This document shows, one piece after another, positions 29,319 through 37,649 of a stretch of 41,645 bases of DNA. The stretch lies in NCBI GenBank assembly GCA_035461175.1, contig DATHVR010000010.1:1-41645 (forward strand). Reading direction: 5' to 3'. The notes under the pieces are model-generated. The model saw only the letters and a program-made list of their open reading frames with translations, ran no database searches and was not told the origin of the DNA. Position 1 is the first letter of the stretch, and each line of letters begins with the position of its first letter. Both the position numbers and the translations under genes were made by a program. The DNA is from DATHVR01 sp035461175 (GTDB taxonomy: Bacteria > Actinomycetota > Acidimicrobiia > Spongiisociales > ZC4RG35).

Positions 29319-30124
29319 ATACCCAGACCCCGGCCAAGATCCTTGCGCTGCTCGAGCGCCACGGGGTGCGCCCCCGCAAGATGTTCGGTCAGCATTTCCT
29401 GGCCGACCGCAACCTGATCGACAAGGTGGTGGCGCTGGCCGATGTTGCCCCCGGCGATCGGGTGGTAGAGATCGGAGCCGGAACCGGTGCCCTCACCATC
29501 GCCTTGATCGAGCGGGGGGCCCGGGTCGTCGCCTACGAGGTGGACGAGGCGTTGCGGCCCGTACTCGAAGAGACCGTGGCGGACCTGCCCGTCGACCTCC
29601 GCTTCGCCGACGTGATGGAGGTGGACCTCGACGCCGAGCTGGAAGGCAGCCCCTGGAACATGGTGGCCAATCTTCCCTACAACGTGGGCACACCCTTGCT
29701 CCTCGACGTTCTGCTCCACGTGCCTCGTATCGAGTCGATGACCGTCATGGTCCAGAGTGAGGTGGCCGAACGGCTGATCGCCCGTCCCGGTACCGGGGTT
29801 TACGGCCTCCCCTCGGTGATCGTGGGGCTGGCGGGACGGCCGGTCGACAGTTTCAAGGTCCCGCCCCAGGTGTTCGTGCCCCCGCCGCAGGTGTCTTCGA
29901 CGGTGGTCAGGATCGACCGCAGGCCGATGCCCGAGGGCACCCCGGCGGCGGTCGAGCTGGCCCGGCGGGCCTTCGGGCAGCGGCGGAAGATGTTGCGCCG
30001 CTCGTTGAGCGAGGTCGTCCCCGTGGGTGCCTACTCGCGGGCAGGCATATCGCCGACGGCGAGGCCCGAGGCACTGTCTCCGCTCGAGTTCCTGCGCCTG
30101 GCCGAGGCGACCGCCGATGTCTGA
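29315..30124 (+). CDS. rsmA: 16S rRNA dimethyladenosine transferase RsmA (KsgA)
   Basis: A 269-residue enzyme that dimethylates A1518 and A1519 of 16S rRNA. Motifs are GQHFLADRNLIDK, the SAM loop VVEIGAGTGALT and the catalytic NLPYNVGTPLL, followed by the FVPPPQVSSTVV segment and the C-terminal QRRKMLRRSL. It overlaps tatD by 4 bp and ispE by 8 bp, so all three are translationally coupled. Confidence 0.95.
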   Translation: MNTQTPAKILALLERHGVRPRKMFGQHFLADRNLIDKVVALADVAPGDRVVEIGAGTGALTIALIERGARVVAYEVDEALRPVLEETVADLPVDLRFADVMEVDLDAELEGSPWNMVANLPYNVGTPLLLDVLLHVPRIESMTVMVQSEVAERLIARPGTGVYGLPSVIVGLAGRPVDSFKVPPQVFVPPPQVSSTVVRIDRRPMPEGTPAAVELARRAFGQRRKMLRRSLSEVVPVGAYSRAGISPTARPEALSPLEFLRLAEATADV

Positions 30125-30959
30125 GTGGGAGGCACCGGCCAAGCTCAATCTGGACCTGCGGGTGGCGGCAGCGGACGCCACCGGCATGCATCCGCTGCGT
30201 TCCATCGCCCAGACCATCGAACTGTGCGATCGGTTACGGGTGGAGGAATCCGACGAGGACGCCCTCCACGTCGAGGGGGCCGAGCTGGCCGACGACGGCG
30301 ACAACCTGGTGTGGAAGGCGGTCGAGGCGCTGGAGTGGTCGGGACGGCCCCGCCTCGACATCGAACTGGTCAAGCGGGTGCCGGTGGCGGCCGGCCTGGG
30401 GGGTGGGTCGGCCGACGCCGCTGCCATGTTGAAGGCAGTGGGGGCCGAGATGATGAAGCTCCCCGACGACCGCATCCTGGAAGTGGCGGGCAGGGTGGGC
30501 GCGGATGTCGCCTACCTGTTGACCGGAGGCACCGCCGTGATGGAGGGATATGGCGAGCGGGTCACCCGCCTCGATGCCCTGGACGGGTTCGCGGTAGGAG
30601 TGGCGGTGCCTGACTTCCATCTGGTCACCGCCGACGTGTACCAGCGCTGGGACGCCATGGGGGGCCCGTGGGGGGAAGAGCTGGCGGGCAGGGACCTCCC
30701 GCCCCCGCTCCGGTCATTGGGCGAGTTGCGCAACGACCTCACGCCGGCAGCGCTCTCGCTGCGTTCCGAGCTGGCCGACTGGATGCACGACCTCGGTCTC
30801 CGCTGGGAGCGGCCCGTGTTGATGTCGGGCTCCGGCCCGGCCTGCTTCGCCTTCTTCCTGGACCTCGACGAGGCGGCCGAGGCCATAGGGACGGTGGGGG
30901 AGGCAAGAGCGGCGACGGCGGCGGAGTTGCGCCGCACCGGGGCGGAGCGCCTGAACTGA
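30117..30959 (+). CDS. ispE: 4-diphosphocytidyl-2-C-methyl-D-erythritol kinase IspE
   Basis: A 280-residue GHMP kinase of the MEP isoprenoid pathway. APAKLNLDLRV at the N-terminus, the ATP loop VPVAAGLGGGSADAAA (about 88-103) and the C-terminal LMSGSGPACFAFF motif are present. The ATG at 30117 lies inside the end of rsmA in another frame. Longer upstream frames run through rsmA and are rejected. tRNA-Gln follows. Confidence 0.94.
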   Translation: MSEWEAPAKLNLDLRVAAADATGMHPLRSIAQTIELCDRLRVEESDEDALHVEGAELADDGDNLVWKAVEALEWSGRPRLDIELVKRVPVAAGLGGGSADAAAMLKAVGAEMMKLPDDRILEVAGRVGADVAYLLTGGTAVMEGYGERVTRLDALDGFAVGVAVPDFHLVTADVYQRWDAMGGPWGEELAGRDLPPPLRSLGELRNDLTPAALSLRSELADWMHDLGLRWERPVLMSGSGPACFAFFLDLDEAAEAIGTVGEARAATAAELRRTGAERLN

Positions 30960-30978
30960 TGGGACGGCGACCCTTCAC

Positions 30979-30984
30979 TACACT
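30979..30984 (+). promoter_or_regulatory. -10 box ahead of tRNA-Gln
   Basis: TACACT lies 42 nt before the mature tRNA. Transcription from here would carry a leader of about 36 nt and could run on into glmU. Confidence 0.45.
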
Positions 30985-31026
30985 CCGGGACCCATCCGGA
31001 CGCGTCAGATGACCGTCCCGACCCAG

Positions 31027-31098
31027 TGGGGGGTGGTGTAATTGGCAGCACTACGGGTTTTGGTCCCGTCAGAGCGGGTTCGAATCCTGCCCCCCCAG
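31027..31098 (+). tRNA. tRNA-Gln (anticodon TTG)
   Basis: Acceptor TGGGGGG pairs with CCCCCCA, anticodon stem ACGGG/CCCGT surrounds TTTTGGT with anticodon TTG, and the T-arm is GCGGG-TTCGAAT-CCTGC. The discriminator base is G at 31098. CCA is not encoded. tRNA-Gln directly upstream of glmU is a recurrent actinobacterial arrangement. Confidence 0.95.
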
Positions 31099-31130
31099 CG
31101 AAACGACCCATTTGAGGAGGTCGAGCACAA

Positions 31131-32522
31131 GTGTCAGTCCACGCCGTAGTCCTCGCCGCCGGCAAAGGCACCCGCATGAAATCCGACCTGGCCAAGGTGC
31201 TGCACCGGGCGGCGGGACGCACCTTGCTCGACTGGGTCCTGGCGTCGATCGGGGAGGTGAAGCCGACCCGCACGGTGGTGGTGGTCGGTCACCAATCCGA
31301 TGCCGTGGTCGAGTCCCTTCCCGACGGCTGCGAGTCGGTGCTCCAGCAACCCCAGAACGGGACCGGGCACGCCGTCCAGGTGGCCCTCGGCCGGCTCGGA
31401 GACCTCGATCCCGGTGACACCGTCCTGATCGCCTATGGGGACATGCCACTGGTGGGGGTGCCCCTGTATCGAACCCTGGCGGAGCTGCCTCCGGGCACGG
31501 CGGTGAGGATGGCGACGGTGGATCCGGGACCGGCCGGGTTCGGCCGCATCGTCCGTGATGACGGGGGAGGGGTGAGGGCGATCGTGGAGGAGCGAGACTG
31601 CACTCCCGAGCAGGCCGCCATCACCGAGCGCAACGTCGGCATCTACGCCTTCGTCGCCGGCGACCTGGTCGATGCCATCGCCCATCTCGGCACCGACAAC
31701 GCTCAGGGTGAGCTGTACCTGACCGACGTCATCGGATCGCTCGCCGCCGCCGGCAAGACCATCGAGACCGTCACTGCCGACGAGGTCGAGGTCATGGGCG
31801 TCAACTCCCACGCCGACCTCGCCGAAGTCCAGGCGGTCCTCCGCCGCCGTATCAATGACGACCTGATGGCGGAGGGCGTGTGGATGCTGGACCCGGAGCG
31901 GACCTATGTCGATGCCACCGTCACCGTCCGGGGAGGAGCCATGCTCTACCCGGGAGTCCACCTCGAAGGGACCACGGTGGTGGAGGAGGGCGCCGGCGTT
32001 GGCCCCGACACTCGTGTCATCGACTCCACCATCGGGTCCGGGGCCGTCGTCAGCTATTCGGTGGTGCGCGAGTCCGAGATCGGCTCGGGAGCCAGCGTCG
32101 GGCCATTCGCCTCGCTGCGTCCCGGCTCGGTGCTGCGGGCGGGAGCGAAGGCGGGCACCTTTGTCGAGACCAAGAAGACCGAGATCGGTGAGGGCGCCAA
32201 GGTACCCCATCTCTCCTACATGGGAGACGCCGTGATCGGGGCGGGGGCCAACGTCGGTGCCGGCTCGATCACCTGCAACTACGACGGCTACGAGAAGCAC
32301 GAGACGGTGATCGGCGAGCGGGCTTTCATCGGCTCCGACACGATGCTTGTGGCCCCGGTCAGTGTCGGAGACGGGGCGGTCACCGGTGCCGGGTCGGTCA
32401 TCACGACCGACGTGGAGCCGGGAGCCCTGGCGGTCGAGCGTTCGCCCCAAAAGGACGTCCCGGGCTACGCTGAAAGGCGCGCCGCCCGGCAACGAGCGAA
32501 GGACGCCGAACAAGGCAACTGA
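31131..32522 (+). CDS. glmU: Bifunctional GlmU (GlcNAc-1-P uridyltransferase/glucosamine-1-P acetyltransferase)
   Basis: A 463-residue enzyme making UDP-GlcNAc for peptidoglycan. The N-terminal uridyltransferase has VVLAAGKGTRMKSDLAKVLH, QPQNGTGHAVQ, AYGDMPL and NVGIYAF. The C-terminal left-handed beta helix has hexapeptide repeats and acetyltransferase residues in PFASLRPGS, FVETKKTEIGEGAKVPHLSY and NVGAGSITCNYDG. GAGGAGG (31114-31120) is 10 nt before the GTG at 31131. The stop overlaps prs by one base (TGATG). Only 32 nt separate it from tRNA-Gln, so co-transcription is likely. Confidence 0.96.
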   Translation: MSVHAVVLAAGKGTRMKSDLAKVLHRAAGRTLLDWVLASIGEVKPTRTVVVVGHQSDAVVESLPDGCESVLQQPQNGTGHAVQVALGRLGDLDPGDTVLIAYGDMPLVGVPLYRTLAELPPGTAVRMATVDPGPAGFGRIVRDDGGGVRAIVEERDCTPEQAAITERNVGIYAFVAGDLVDAIAHLGTDNAQGELYLTDVIGSLAAAGKTIETVTADEVEVMGVNSHADLAEVQAVLRRRINDDLMAEGVWMLDPERTYVDATVTVRGGAMLYPGVHLEGTTVVEEGAGVGPDTRVIDSTIGSGAVVSYSVVRESEIGSGASVGPFASLRPGSVLRAGAKAGTFVETKKTEIGEGAKVPHLSYMGDAVIGAGANVGAGSITCNYDGYEKHETVIGERAFIGSDTMLVAPVSVGDGAVTGAGSVITTDVEPGALAVERSPQKDVPGYAERRAARQRAKDAEQGN

Positions 32523-33493
32523 TGGACATCGTCTCCCGCAGCCGACTGATGCTCTTCACGGGGAGCGCCAACCCCGGTCTCGCCGCCGAGGTCGCCGACC
32601 TGTTGGGTTCTCCCCTGGGAAAGATGGAGCGGTCGGTCTTTTCCAACGGCGAGATCTACGTACGGCCGGCCCAGTCGGTCCGCGGCGCCGACTGCTTCCT
32701 GATCCAGAGCCACTGTCACCCGATCAATGACCACATCATGGAGCAGTTGATCACGATCGACGCCCTGCGCCGGGCCTCCGCCCGCCGCATCACGGCCGTG
32801 ATGCCCTTCTACGGCTACTCCCGCCAGGACAAGAAGGTCCTCCCGCGGGAGCCGATCTCGGCCCGTCTGATCGGGGATCTGTTCATGACGGCGGGAGCCG
32901 ACCGGCTGGTTTCGGTCGATCTCCATACCGGCCAGCTCCAGGGCTTCATCACCAAGCCCTTCGACCATCTCACCGCCCTGCCCATCATTACCGACTACCT
33001 GCGGGAGCGGATCGACGGGCCCACCGCCATCATCTCCCCCGACGCCGGAGGCGTGAAAAGGGCCGAGAAATACGCCCGGCGGCTCGACGGGTCGGTGGCC
33101 TTCGTCTACAAGCGGCGCGATCCCGATATCCACAACGTCAGCTCGGCCCTGGACATCTCGGGCGATGTGGCCGGCAAGCACGCCGTGATCGTCGACGACA
33201 TGATCGACACGGCGGGCACGGTGGTGAATGCCGCCGAGATGGTGCGGGCGGCCGGAGCCACCTCGGTCCGGATCGCCGCCACCCACGCCATCTTCTCGGG
33301 ACCGGCGCTGGATCGCATCAAGAACGCTCCCATCGACGAGGTGATCGTCACCAACACCCTGCCGGTCTCCGACGACGTTGCCGCTCTTGACACCATCCAG
33401 GTGCTGTCTATCGCTCCCATCGTTTCCGAGGCTCTGCAGGCGATTTTCATGGACTCCTCCGTCTCCGAGATCTTCCTCGGCGACAACGCGTGA
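32522..33493 (+). CDS. prs: Ribose-phosphate pyrophosphokinase
   Basis: A 323-residue PRPP synthase feeding nucleotide, His and Trp synthesis. Conserved segments are MLFTGSANPGLA, FSNGEIYVRPAQSVRG, MPFYGYSRQDKK, SVDLHTGQLQGF, ISPDAGGVKRA and the PRPP loop AVIVDDMIDTAGT. It overlaps glmU by one base and yjbQ by four (GTGA). glmU-prs is a conserved pair in actinobacteria. Confidence 0.96.
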   Translation: MDIVSRSRLMLFTGSANPGLAAEVADLLGSPLGKMERSVFSNGEIYVRPAQSVRGADCFLIQSHCHPINDHIMEQLITIDALRRASARRITAVMPFYGYSRQDKKVLPREPISARLIGDLFMTAGADRLVSVDLHTGQLQGFITKPFDHLTALPIITDYLRERIDGPTAIISPDAGGVKRAEKYARRLDGSVAFVYKRRDPDIHNVSSALDISGDVAGKHAVIVDDMIDTAGTVVNAAEMVRAAGATSVRIAATHAIFSGPALDRIKNAPIDEVIVTNTLPVSDDVAALDTIQVLSIAPIVSEALQAIFMDSSVSEIFLGDNA

Positions 33494-33897
33494 GCTTCGC
33501 CACTGAGGAACAGGAACTCACCACCGGCAGCCGGCCGGGCGTATTCGATCTCACCAGTCGGCTGGCCGAGTTCTGTCGTGACCGGGGCGACGGCCTGGCC
33601 ACAGTGTTCGTGCCGCACGCCACCGCCGGGGTGGCCATCATCGAGGTAGGGGCCGGATCCGACGACGACCTGCTCGCCGCCATCGTCGACCTGCTGCCCG
33701 AGGACGATCGCTGGCGCCACGCCCACGGCTCGCCCGGGCACGGCCGCGACCACGTCCTTCCCGCCTTCATCTCGCCTTCGATCACCATCCCGGTGATGGC
33801 CGGGCGCCCCACCCTGGGTACCTGGCAGTCGGTGGTGATGGTGGACACCAATCGGGACAATACCCACCGGCGGGTCCGGTTCAGCTTCCTCGGCTGA
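33490..33897 (+). CDS. YjbQ-family (UPF0047) protein
   Basis: A 135-residue single-domain protein with VFVPHATAGVAIIE (about 39-52), LLPEDDRWRHAHGSPGHGRDHVLPAFI and GTWQSVVMVDTNRDNTHRRV, the family signature with clustered His residues. Some YjbQ proteins show weak thiamine-phosphate synthase activity; the real role is unclear. The GTG at 33490 overlaps the prs stop. Genes of this family are not usual after prs (ribosomal L25/pth are common there), so this is a lineage-specific addition. Confidence 0.85.
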   Translation: MSFATEEQELTTGSRPGVFDLTSRLAEFCRDRGDGLATVFVPHATAGVAIIEVGAGSDDDLLAAIVDLLPEDDRWRHAHGSPGHGRDHVLPAFISPSITIPVMAGRPTLGTWQSVVMVDTNRDNTHRRVRFSFLG

Positions 33898-33943
33898 TCG
33901 GTGCCTGGACGGCGCGTCGGCCGCCGATGCTCCCCACCGGTGG

Positions 33944-34759
33944 TCAGTCCTCTAGTGGAGGCAGCATCAACTCCTCGCCGGGAAAGATCAGATCGGGGTC
34001 GCCCGAGCGGATGTGGTGGCGGTTGGTCTCGACCACCTGGACCCAGTAGGGGGCGATCTCGGCGTCGGTGGGGGAGCGGCCCCATTCCGACTCCAGGTGA
34101 CGGGCCGCCAGCAGCCAGAAACTGTCGCCGGGCTGCACGGTGGCCCTCCCCGGCGGGTCGGCGTCCGCGAGCCCCCCGGGAGGGGGCCTCGCCTCCCGGG
34201 GCTCATCCGGCGCCGAGGTGGGGGGAGAACTCGCCTCCCCGGAACCGGCGGGGGTGGGCACGTAGGCCGGGCGGGTTGGGGTGGGGGGAGTGTCCGGGCG
34301 GGTTGGGGTGGGGGGAGTGTCGGGGCGGGCCGGGGCAGGTACGTAATCCGGTTCGATGGACTCGACGGTCGTGGTCGAGGGCGGAGGCAGCGTTCCCGGG
34401 TCGACCAGGGCCGCGGCCGGTGCCATGGTCGATACCACCAGCGACCCGGCCACGAGAGCGTCCACCGCCCGGCGGATGGGACCGACCGAGAGCCACTGCA
34501 GGTGCGACGGACGCCACCCCAGCATCCGGACGAGGAGATAGACCAGAGTCGATGCCAGCACCCACCCCGCGGTGGCCAGTCCGGCCAACCGGGCCAGGGC
34601 GGCCACTAGCGCCTCGGTGTCCGTCACCTCCAGCCAGCCGACCGGATCGGACCAGTCGACCCGGAGCCAGTCCAGGCGGCCGAGCCGTATCAGGCCCGCG
34701 CCTGCCAGGGCGAATCCCAGGAGCCATCCGGCCCCGGCCCATGCCGGGTTTCGTCTCAC
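33944..34759 (-). CDS. Membrane-anchored LysM-like protein with a Pro/Thr-rich linker
   Basis: A 271-residue protein: an N-terminal helix (about 8-24), another hydrophobic region at about 55-80, and one at about 98-116. A low-complexity Pro/Thr linker follows from about 120 to 205 and includes RPDTPPTPT twice. The C-terminus (about 207-268) is a LysM-like domain (TVQPGDSFWLLAARHL ... YWVQVVETNRHHIRSGDPDLIFPGEELMLP). LysM binds peptidoglycan. A LysM domain behind a membrane region resembles cell-wall tethering proteins. The GTG at 34759 follows TAGGTT (34772-34767) by 7 nt. Confidence 0.72.
   Translation of the reverse strand: MRRNPAWAGAGWLLGFALAGAGLIRLGRLDWLRVDWSDPVGWLEVTDTEALVAALARLAGLATAGWVLASTLVYLLVRMLGWRPSHLQWLSVGPIRRAVDALVAGSLVVSTMAPAAALVDPGTLPPPSTTTVESIEPDYVPAPARPDTPPTPTRPDTPPTPTRPAYVPTPAGSGEASSPPTSAPDEPREARPPPGGLADADPPGRATVQPGDSFWLLAARHLESEWGRSPTDAEIAPYWVQVVETNRHHIRSGDPDLIFPGEELMLPPLED
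34268..34321 (+). repeat. 27-bp tandem repeat, G-rich, inside the LysM gene linker
   Basis: Two consecutive 27-bp units (34268-34294 and 34295-34321) are identical, and a third begins at 34322 (GGGGCGGG). They encode two copies of RPDTPPTPT. On the plus strand each unit reads GGGCGGGTTGGGGTGGGGGG, four G-runs with short loops, matching a G-quadruplex pattern. Confidence 0.85.
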
Positions 34760-34766
34760 ACCGCCG

Positions 34767-34772
34767 AACCTA
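34767..34772 (-). promoter_or_regulatory. Leaderless -10 box for the LysM gene
   Basis: TAGGTT on the minus strand, then CGGCGGT and the GTG at 34759. Confidence 0.55.
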
Positions 34773-34866
34773 TCGAATCGGACGGGGGGATGGAAGAGGT
34801 TCGGCCTGTGGGCCGGTTTGCTCCCCGACCTACGATGTCGTCCATATCATCGACAGGAGTTCTCAA

Positions 34867-35097
34867 ATGCAGGCCAGGATCGGAATCGTCGAGAGCGGCA
34901 AGGTCATCGAGGTCGAGGTTGAGGACGCCGACGACTTCCGCACCAAGATGGAGTCGGTGTTCTCAGGTGAGCAGAGCGTCTACTGGTTCACCGATCTCAA
35001 GCGTCGGTCGGTGGGCATACCGGTGAACCGGATCGCCTATGTCGAGATCGACCCCGAGGATGCCACCCGACAGGTCGGTTTCGCCCCCGGAACCTGA
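34867..35097 (+). CDS. DUF3107-family protein
   Basis: A 76-residue protein with RIGIVESGKVIEVEVED near the start and KRRSVGIPVNRIAYVEID near the end, the pattern of the actinobacterial DUF3107 family. The ATG at 34867 has AGGAG 7 nt upstream, so it uses a conventional ribosome site. The function is unknown; members are often broadly conserved, short and cytoplasmic. It is convergent with the WhiB gene, 11 bp apart. Confidence 0.8.
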   Translation: MQARIGIVESGKVIEVEVEDADDFRTKMESVFSGEQSVYWFTDLKRRSVGIPVNRIAYVEIDPEDATRQVGFAPGT

Positions 35098-35108
35098 TCG
35101 AGGGACGG

Positions 35109-35399
35109 TCAGTGCCGTCGGCGGTCGGCGAGCCACTTTCGGCGCAGCTTGCGCCGCTCTTCCTCGGCCAGTCCGCCCCACACCCCTGACTCCTGATTGC
35201 CCTCCAGCGCATACTGGAGACAGGTGGGCTGCACGGCGCAGGTGCCACAGATGGCGATGGCGGCAGAGATCTGGGTCACGGCTTTGCCGGTCGAGCCGAT
35301 CGGAAAGAACAGACTGGGATCGGAGTCGCGACATGCGGCCACCTCCTGCCAATCCGTGGCGGTGGGCGCGGTGAGGGGCTCTACGAGGGTCAGGGACAT
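35109..35399 (-). CDS. WhiB-like Fe-S transcription regulator
   Basis: A 96-residue protein with the four Fe-S ligands Cys23, Cys51, Cys54 and Cys60 (ACRD, CGTCAVQPTC), the turn GVWGG (72-76) and the basic helix EERRKLRRKW. These features define the Wbl family, found in actinobacteria and their phages, which binds the main sigma factor. GGAGG is 7-8 nt upstream of the ATG at 35399. A longer N-terminal frame to 35456 lacks such a site. It is divergent from the GDPD gene. Confidence 0.94.
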   Translation of the reverse strand: MSLTLVEPLTAPTATDWQEVAACRDSDPSLFFPIGSTGKAVTQISAAIAICGTCAVQPTCLQYALEGNQESGVWGGLAEEERRKLRRKWLADRRRH

Positions 35400-35505
35400 G
35401 TCGGTTCCTCCAGGAACGAATCGAGAAAGATCGTGAGGGCTTGTGAGCTCGCTCACAATCGCCGACGATGGTTTCGCGCCGGCGGGAAGGCTTGAGAGGG
35501 AACGG

Positions 35506-35511
35506 TACCCT
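35506..35511 (+). promoter_or_regulatory. Leaderless -10 box for the GDPD gene
   Basis: TACCCT is followed by 6 nt (CGCCCG) and the in-frame GTG at 35518. It fixes the start at 35518 rather than the frame opening at 35443. Confidence 0.6.
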
Positions 35512-35517
35512 CGCCCG

Positions 35518-36240
35518 GTGTCCTACGCAATGGGTTCTTGGCGGAATTCGGGGGCCGGGTTCTTCGACGCTGATCGACCGATGGTTGTGGGGCACCGGGG
35601 CGAAACCGAGCGTCACCCAGAGAACTCGCTGGCAGCCATCCTGGCGGCGCTGGAGGGGGTGGGGGCGGCCGAGGTCGACATCCGCGTCAGCGCCGATGGT
35701 CAGCTGGTCCTCGCCCATGACGCAGAGGTGAGGGGAAGACAGATCGCCGGCTCGACCTGGGCCGAGCTGGCCGAGCTACGACGCGATGGTCATCCGATCT
35801 GCCTGCTGGACGAGGTGCTGGCATTGCCCGGCCGTCTCGACCTGGAGGTGAAGAATCTCCCTTTTCAAGCCGAGTTCGACGACTCGGGCCGGCCTGCCCT
35901 TCTGGTCGCCTCTCGCGCCCGACCGGGCGACATCGTCACCAGCTTCTACTGGCCGGACATGGAGCTCGTCCGCCGGCGGGCACCGGAGGTTGCCACCGGC
36001 TTGCGGGTGGCAGATCCCGGGCTGATGGAAGCGGCCCTCGAGCACGCCTCCGAGATGGGACACGTCGCCGTCGCTTCCGAAGATCCGCTGGTGGAGGCCG
36101 ACTGGTGCCGGCGGGCGATCGAGGCCGGATTGGAGATCAGGTATGGACCGTCAACTGCCCCGATCGGGCTCGTGAGTTGTATCAACTCGGCGCGGCGGCG
36201 ATCATTTCCGATGTTCCCCGAAAATTACGTGACCACGTAG
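35518..36240 (+). CDS. Glycerophosphodiester phosphodiesterase
   Basis: A 240-residue GDPD-family TIM barrel that hydrolyses glycerophosphodiesters to glycerol-3-phosphate and an alcohol. The active-site blocks VVGHRGETERHPENS (about 22-37), AEVDIRVSADGQLVLAHD (about 50-67) and LDLEVKN are present, giving the catalytic His pair and Glu/Asp metal ligands. It lacks a signal peptide, so is probably cytoplasmic. The last helices are shorter than in many homologues. It precedes the YqeY-like gene by 13 nt. Confidence 0.85.
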   Translation: MSYAMGSWRNSGAGFFDADRPMVVGHRGETERHPENSLAAILAALEGVGAAEVDIRVSADGQLVLAHDAEVRGRQIAGSTWAELAELRRDGHPICLLDEVLALPGRLDLEVKNLPFQAEFDDSGRPALLVASRARPGDIVTSFYWPDMELVRRRAPEVATGLRVADPGLMEAALEHASEMGHVAVASEDPLVEADWCRRAIEAGLEIRYGPSTAPIGLVSCINSARRRSFPMFPENYVTT

Positions 36241-36253
36241 CGGAGTAGCGCCC

Positions 36254-36736
36254 ATGACGACCGACGAGAAGACCAGCACGTCCAAGATCAAATCCGAGCT
36301 CGCCGCCGAGCTGAAGGATGCCATGAAGTCCGGCGACGCCCGCCGGCGCGACGTCATACGTCAGGTCGAGACCGAGGTGCGGGTGGTGACCAGCCAGCCC
36401 GGGGTAGGAGAGGCCACCGACGAGGTCTACCAGGTCGTGATCGGCGCCTACGTCAAGAAGATGGCCAAGGCCCGTGATGAGTACCGGGAAATGGGTGAGA
36501 AGGGCGCCGAGATGGCGGACAAGCTCGCCTTTGAGGTCGACTATCTGGCCCGCTGGCTGCCGGACAAGCTGGGGGCGGCCGACACCCGCCGCCTCGTCCA
36601 GCAAACCATCCAGGACATGCAGGTGAGCCAGGACCCCAAGGCCGTGGGGAAGGTGGTGGGGGCACTCATGCGCACCCGCCAGGATCTCGACGGCGCCCTG
36701 GTCAACCGACTCGCGCGCGAGGAACTGGAGGGCTGA
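36254..36736 (+). CDS. GatB/YqeY-domain protein
   Basis: A 160-residue helical protein of the YqeY family: AELKDAMKSGDARRRDVIRQ near the start, then VYQVVIGAYVKKMAKARDEY, and the C-terminal QDPKAVGKVVGALMRTRQDLDGALVNRL, the same fold as the tail of GatB. YqeY proteins are free-standing and of unknown function; a link with tRNA amidation or translation is inferred from fold only. GGAG lies 8 nt before the ATG at 36254. Confidence 0.88.
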   Translation: MTTDEKTSTSKIKSELAAELKDAMKSGDARRRDVIRQVETEVRVVTSQPGVGEATDEVYQVVIGAYVKKMAKARDEYREMGEKGAEMADKLAFEVDYLARWLPDKLGAADTRRLVQQTIQDMQVSQDPKAVGKVVGALMRTRQDLDGALVNRLAREELEG

Positions 36737-36743
36737 GCCGGGC

Positions 36744-37649
36744 GTGACCGCCTACCGGCCGATGCTGGCCACGGCGTGGCCGCAGGCCTTCGACGACGCC
36801 GGCTGGATCTTCGAGGTCAAGTGGGACGGGTATCGCTGCCTGATCTCGACCGAGCGCGGGCGGAATCGCCTGGCCAGTCGCCGGGGAATCGAGTTGGGCG
36901 ATCGCTTCCCCGAGGTGGCGGCGCTGGGCTTCGCTCCCGGCTGGGTGCTGGACGGAGAGGTGGTGGTCTTCGATGACGAGGGACGATCGGACTTCTCCCT
37001 TCTCCAGGCCGGCCGTCCGGCGTCCTTCGTTCTCTTCGATGTCCTCGAGACCCCGTCGGGAGCGGTGACGGAGGCCCCGGTCGAAGAGCGGCTGGGTCTC
37101 CTCGAGACGCTGGATCTCCCCGCTTCCGTGGTCCGATCCCAGGTCATCCGCGGTGAGGGTCGGGCTCTCTTCGCCGCCGCCGACGCCCGGGGTCTGGAAG
37201 GAGTGGTGGGCAAGCGGCTGGGGAGCCGCTACCAGCCCGGTCGCCGGTCGCCCGACTGGAGAAAGGTGGCGGCCCGGCGGCGAATGCGGGCGGCCGTGGG
37301 AGGCTGGCTGCCGGGGGAAGGGGGACGGGCCTCGACCTTCGGCTCGCTGCTGGTGGGGCTGTGGGAAGGAGAGGTCCTGCGCTGGGTGGGGGCGGTCGGT
37401 TCGGGCTTCGCCGACGGGCAACTGCGTCCCATCGCTGTGGCCCTGCGCGAGATCGAACGACCCGATCCGCCGTTCCGGGCCGTGCGGGGGATCCCACGCG
37501 GAGCCCGGTGGGTCGAGCCGGGGATAGTCGTCGAGATCGAATACAAGGCGTGGACACGCGACGGTCGTCTGCGGGCTCCCGCATTCAAAGGAATCGAGCC
37601 GGCCGGGTTGCATCCCTCCTGGGAAGAGGAAGGCCCCGGACGGGGGTGA
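36744..37649 (+). CDS. ATP-dependent DNA ligase (LigD-ligase/LigC type)
   Basis: A 301-residue ligase. Nucleotidyl-lysine motif I is EVKWDGYR with Lys26, motif III-like LDGEVVVFD follows, then FVLFDVLE, EGVVGKRLGSRYQPGRRSPDWRKV (motif IV/V region) and a C-terminal OB fold with AWTRDGRLRAPAFKG. It lacks polymerase and phosphoesterase domains, so it matches a stand-alone NHEJ ligase rather than full LigD. Its stop directly abuts the convergent ku stop. The GTG at 36744 has GGAGG 12 nt upstream. Confidence 0.9.
   Translation: MTAYRPMLATAWPQAFDDAGWIFEVKWDGYRCLISTERGRNRLASRRGIELGDRFPEVAALGFAPGWVLDGEVVVFDDEGRSDFSLLQAGRPASFVLFDVLETPSGAVTEAPVEERLGLLETLDLPASVVRSQVIRGEGRALFAAADARGLEGVVGKRLGSRYQPGRRSPDWRKVAARRRMRAAVGGWLPGEGGRASTFGSLLVGLWEGEVLRWVGAVGSGFADGQLRPIAVALREIERPDPPFRAVRGIPRGARWVEPGIVVEIEYKAWTRDGRLRAPAFKGIEPAGLHPSWEEEGPGRG

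Noticed and set aside
31134..32513. Minus-strand open frame of 459 codons
   Set aside because: It is antisense to glmU, which is unambiguous.
35443..35517. 25-codon N-terminal extension of the GDPD protein
   Set aside because: It covers the promoter; TACCCT lies 6 nt before the in-frame GTG at 35518.
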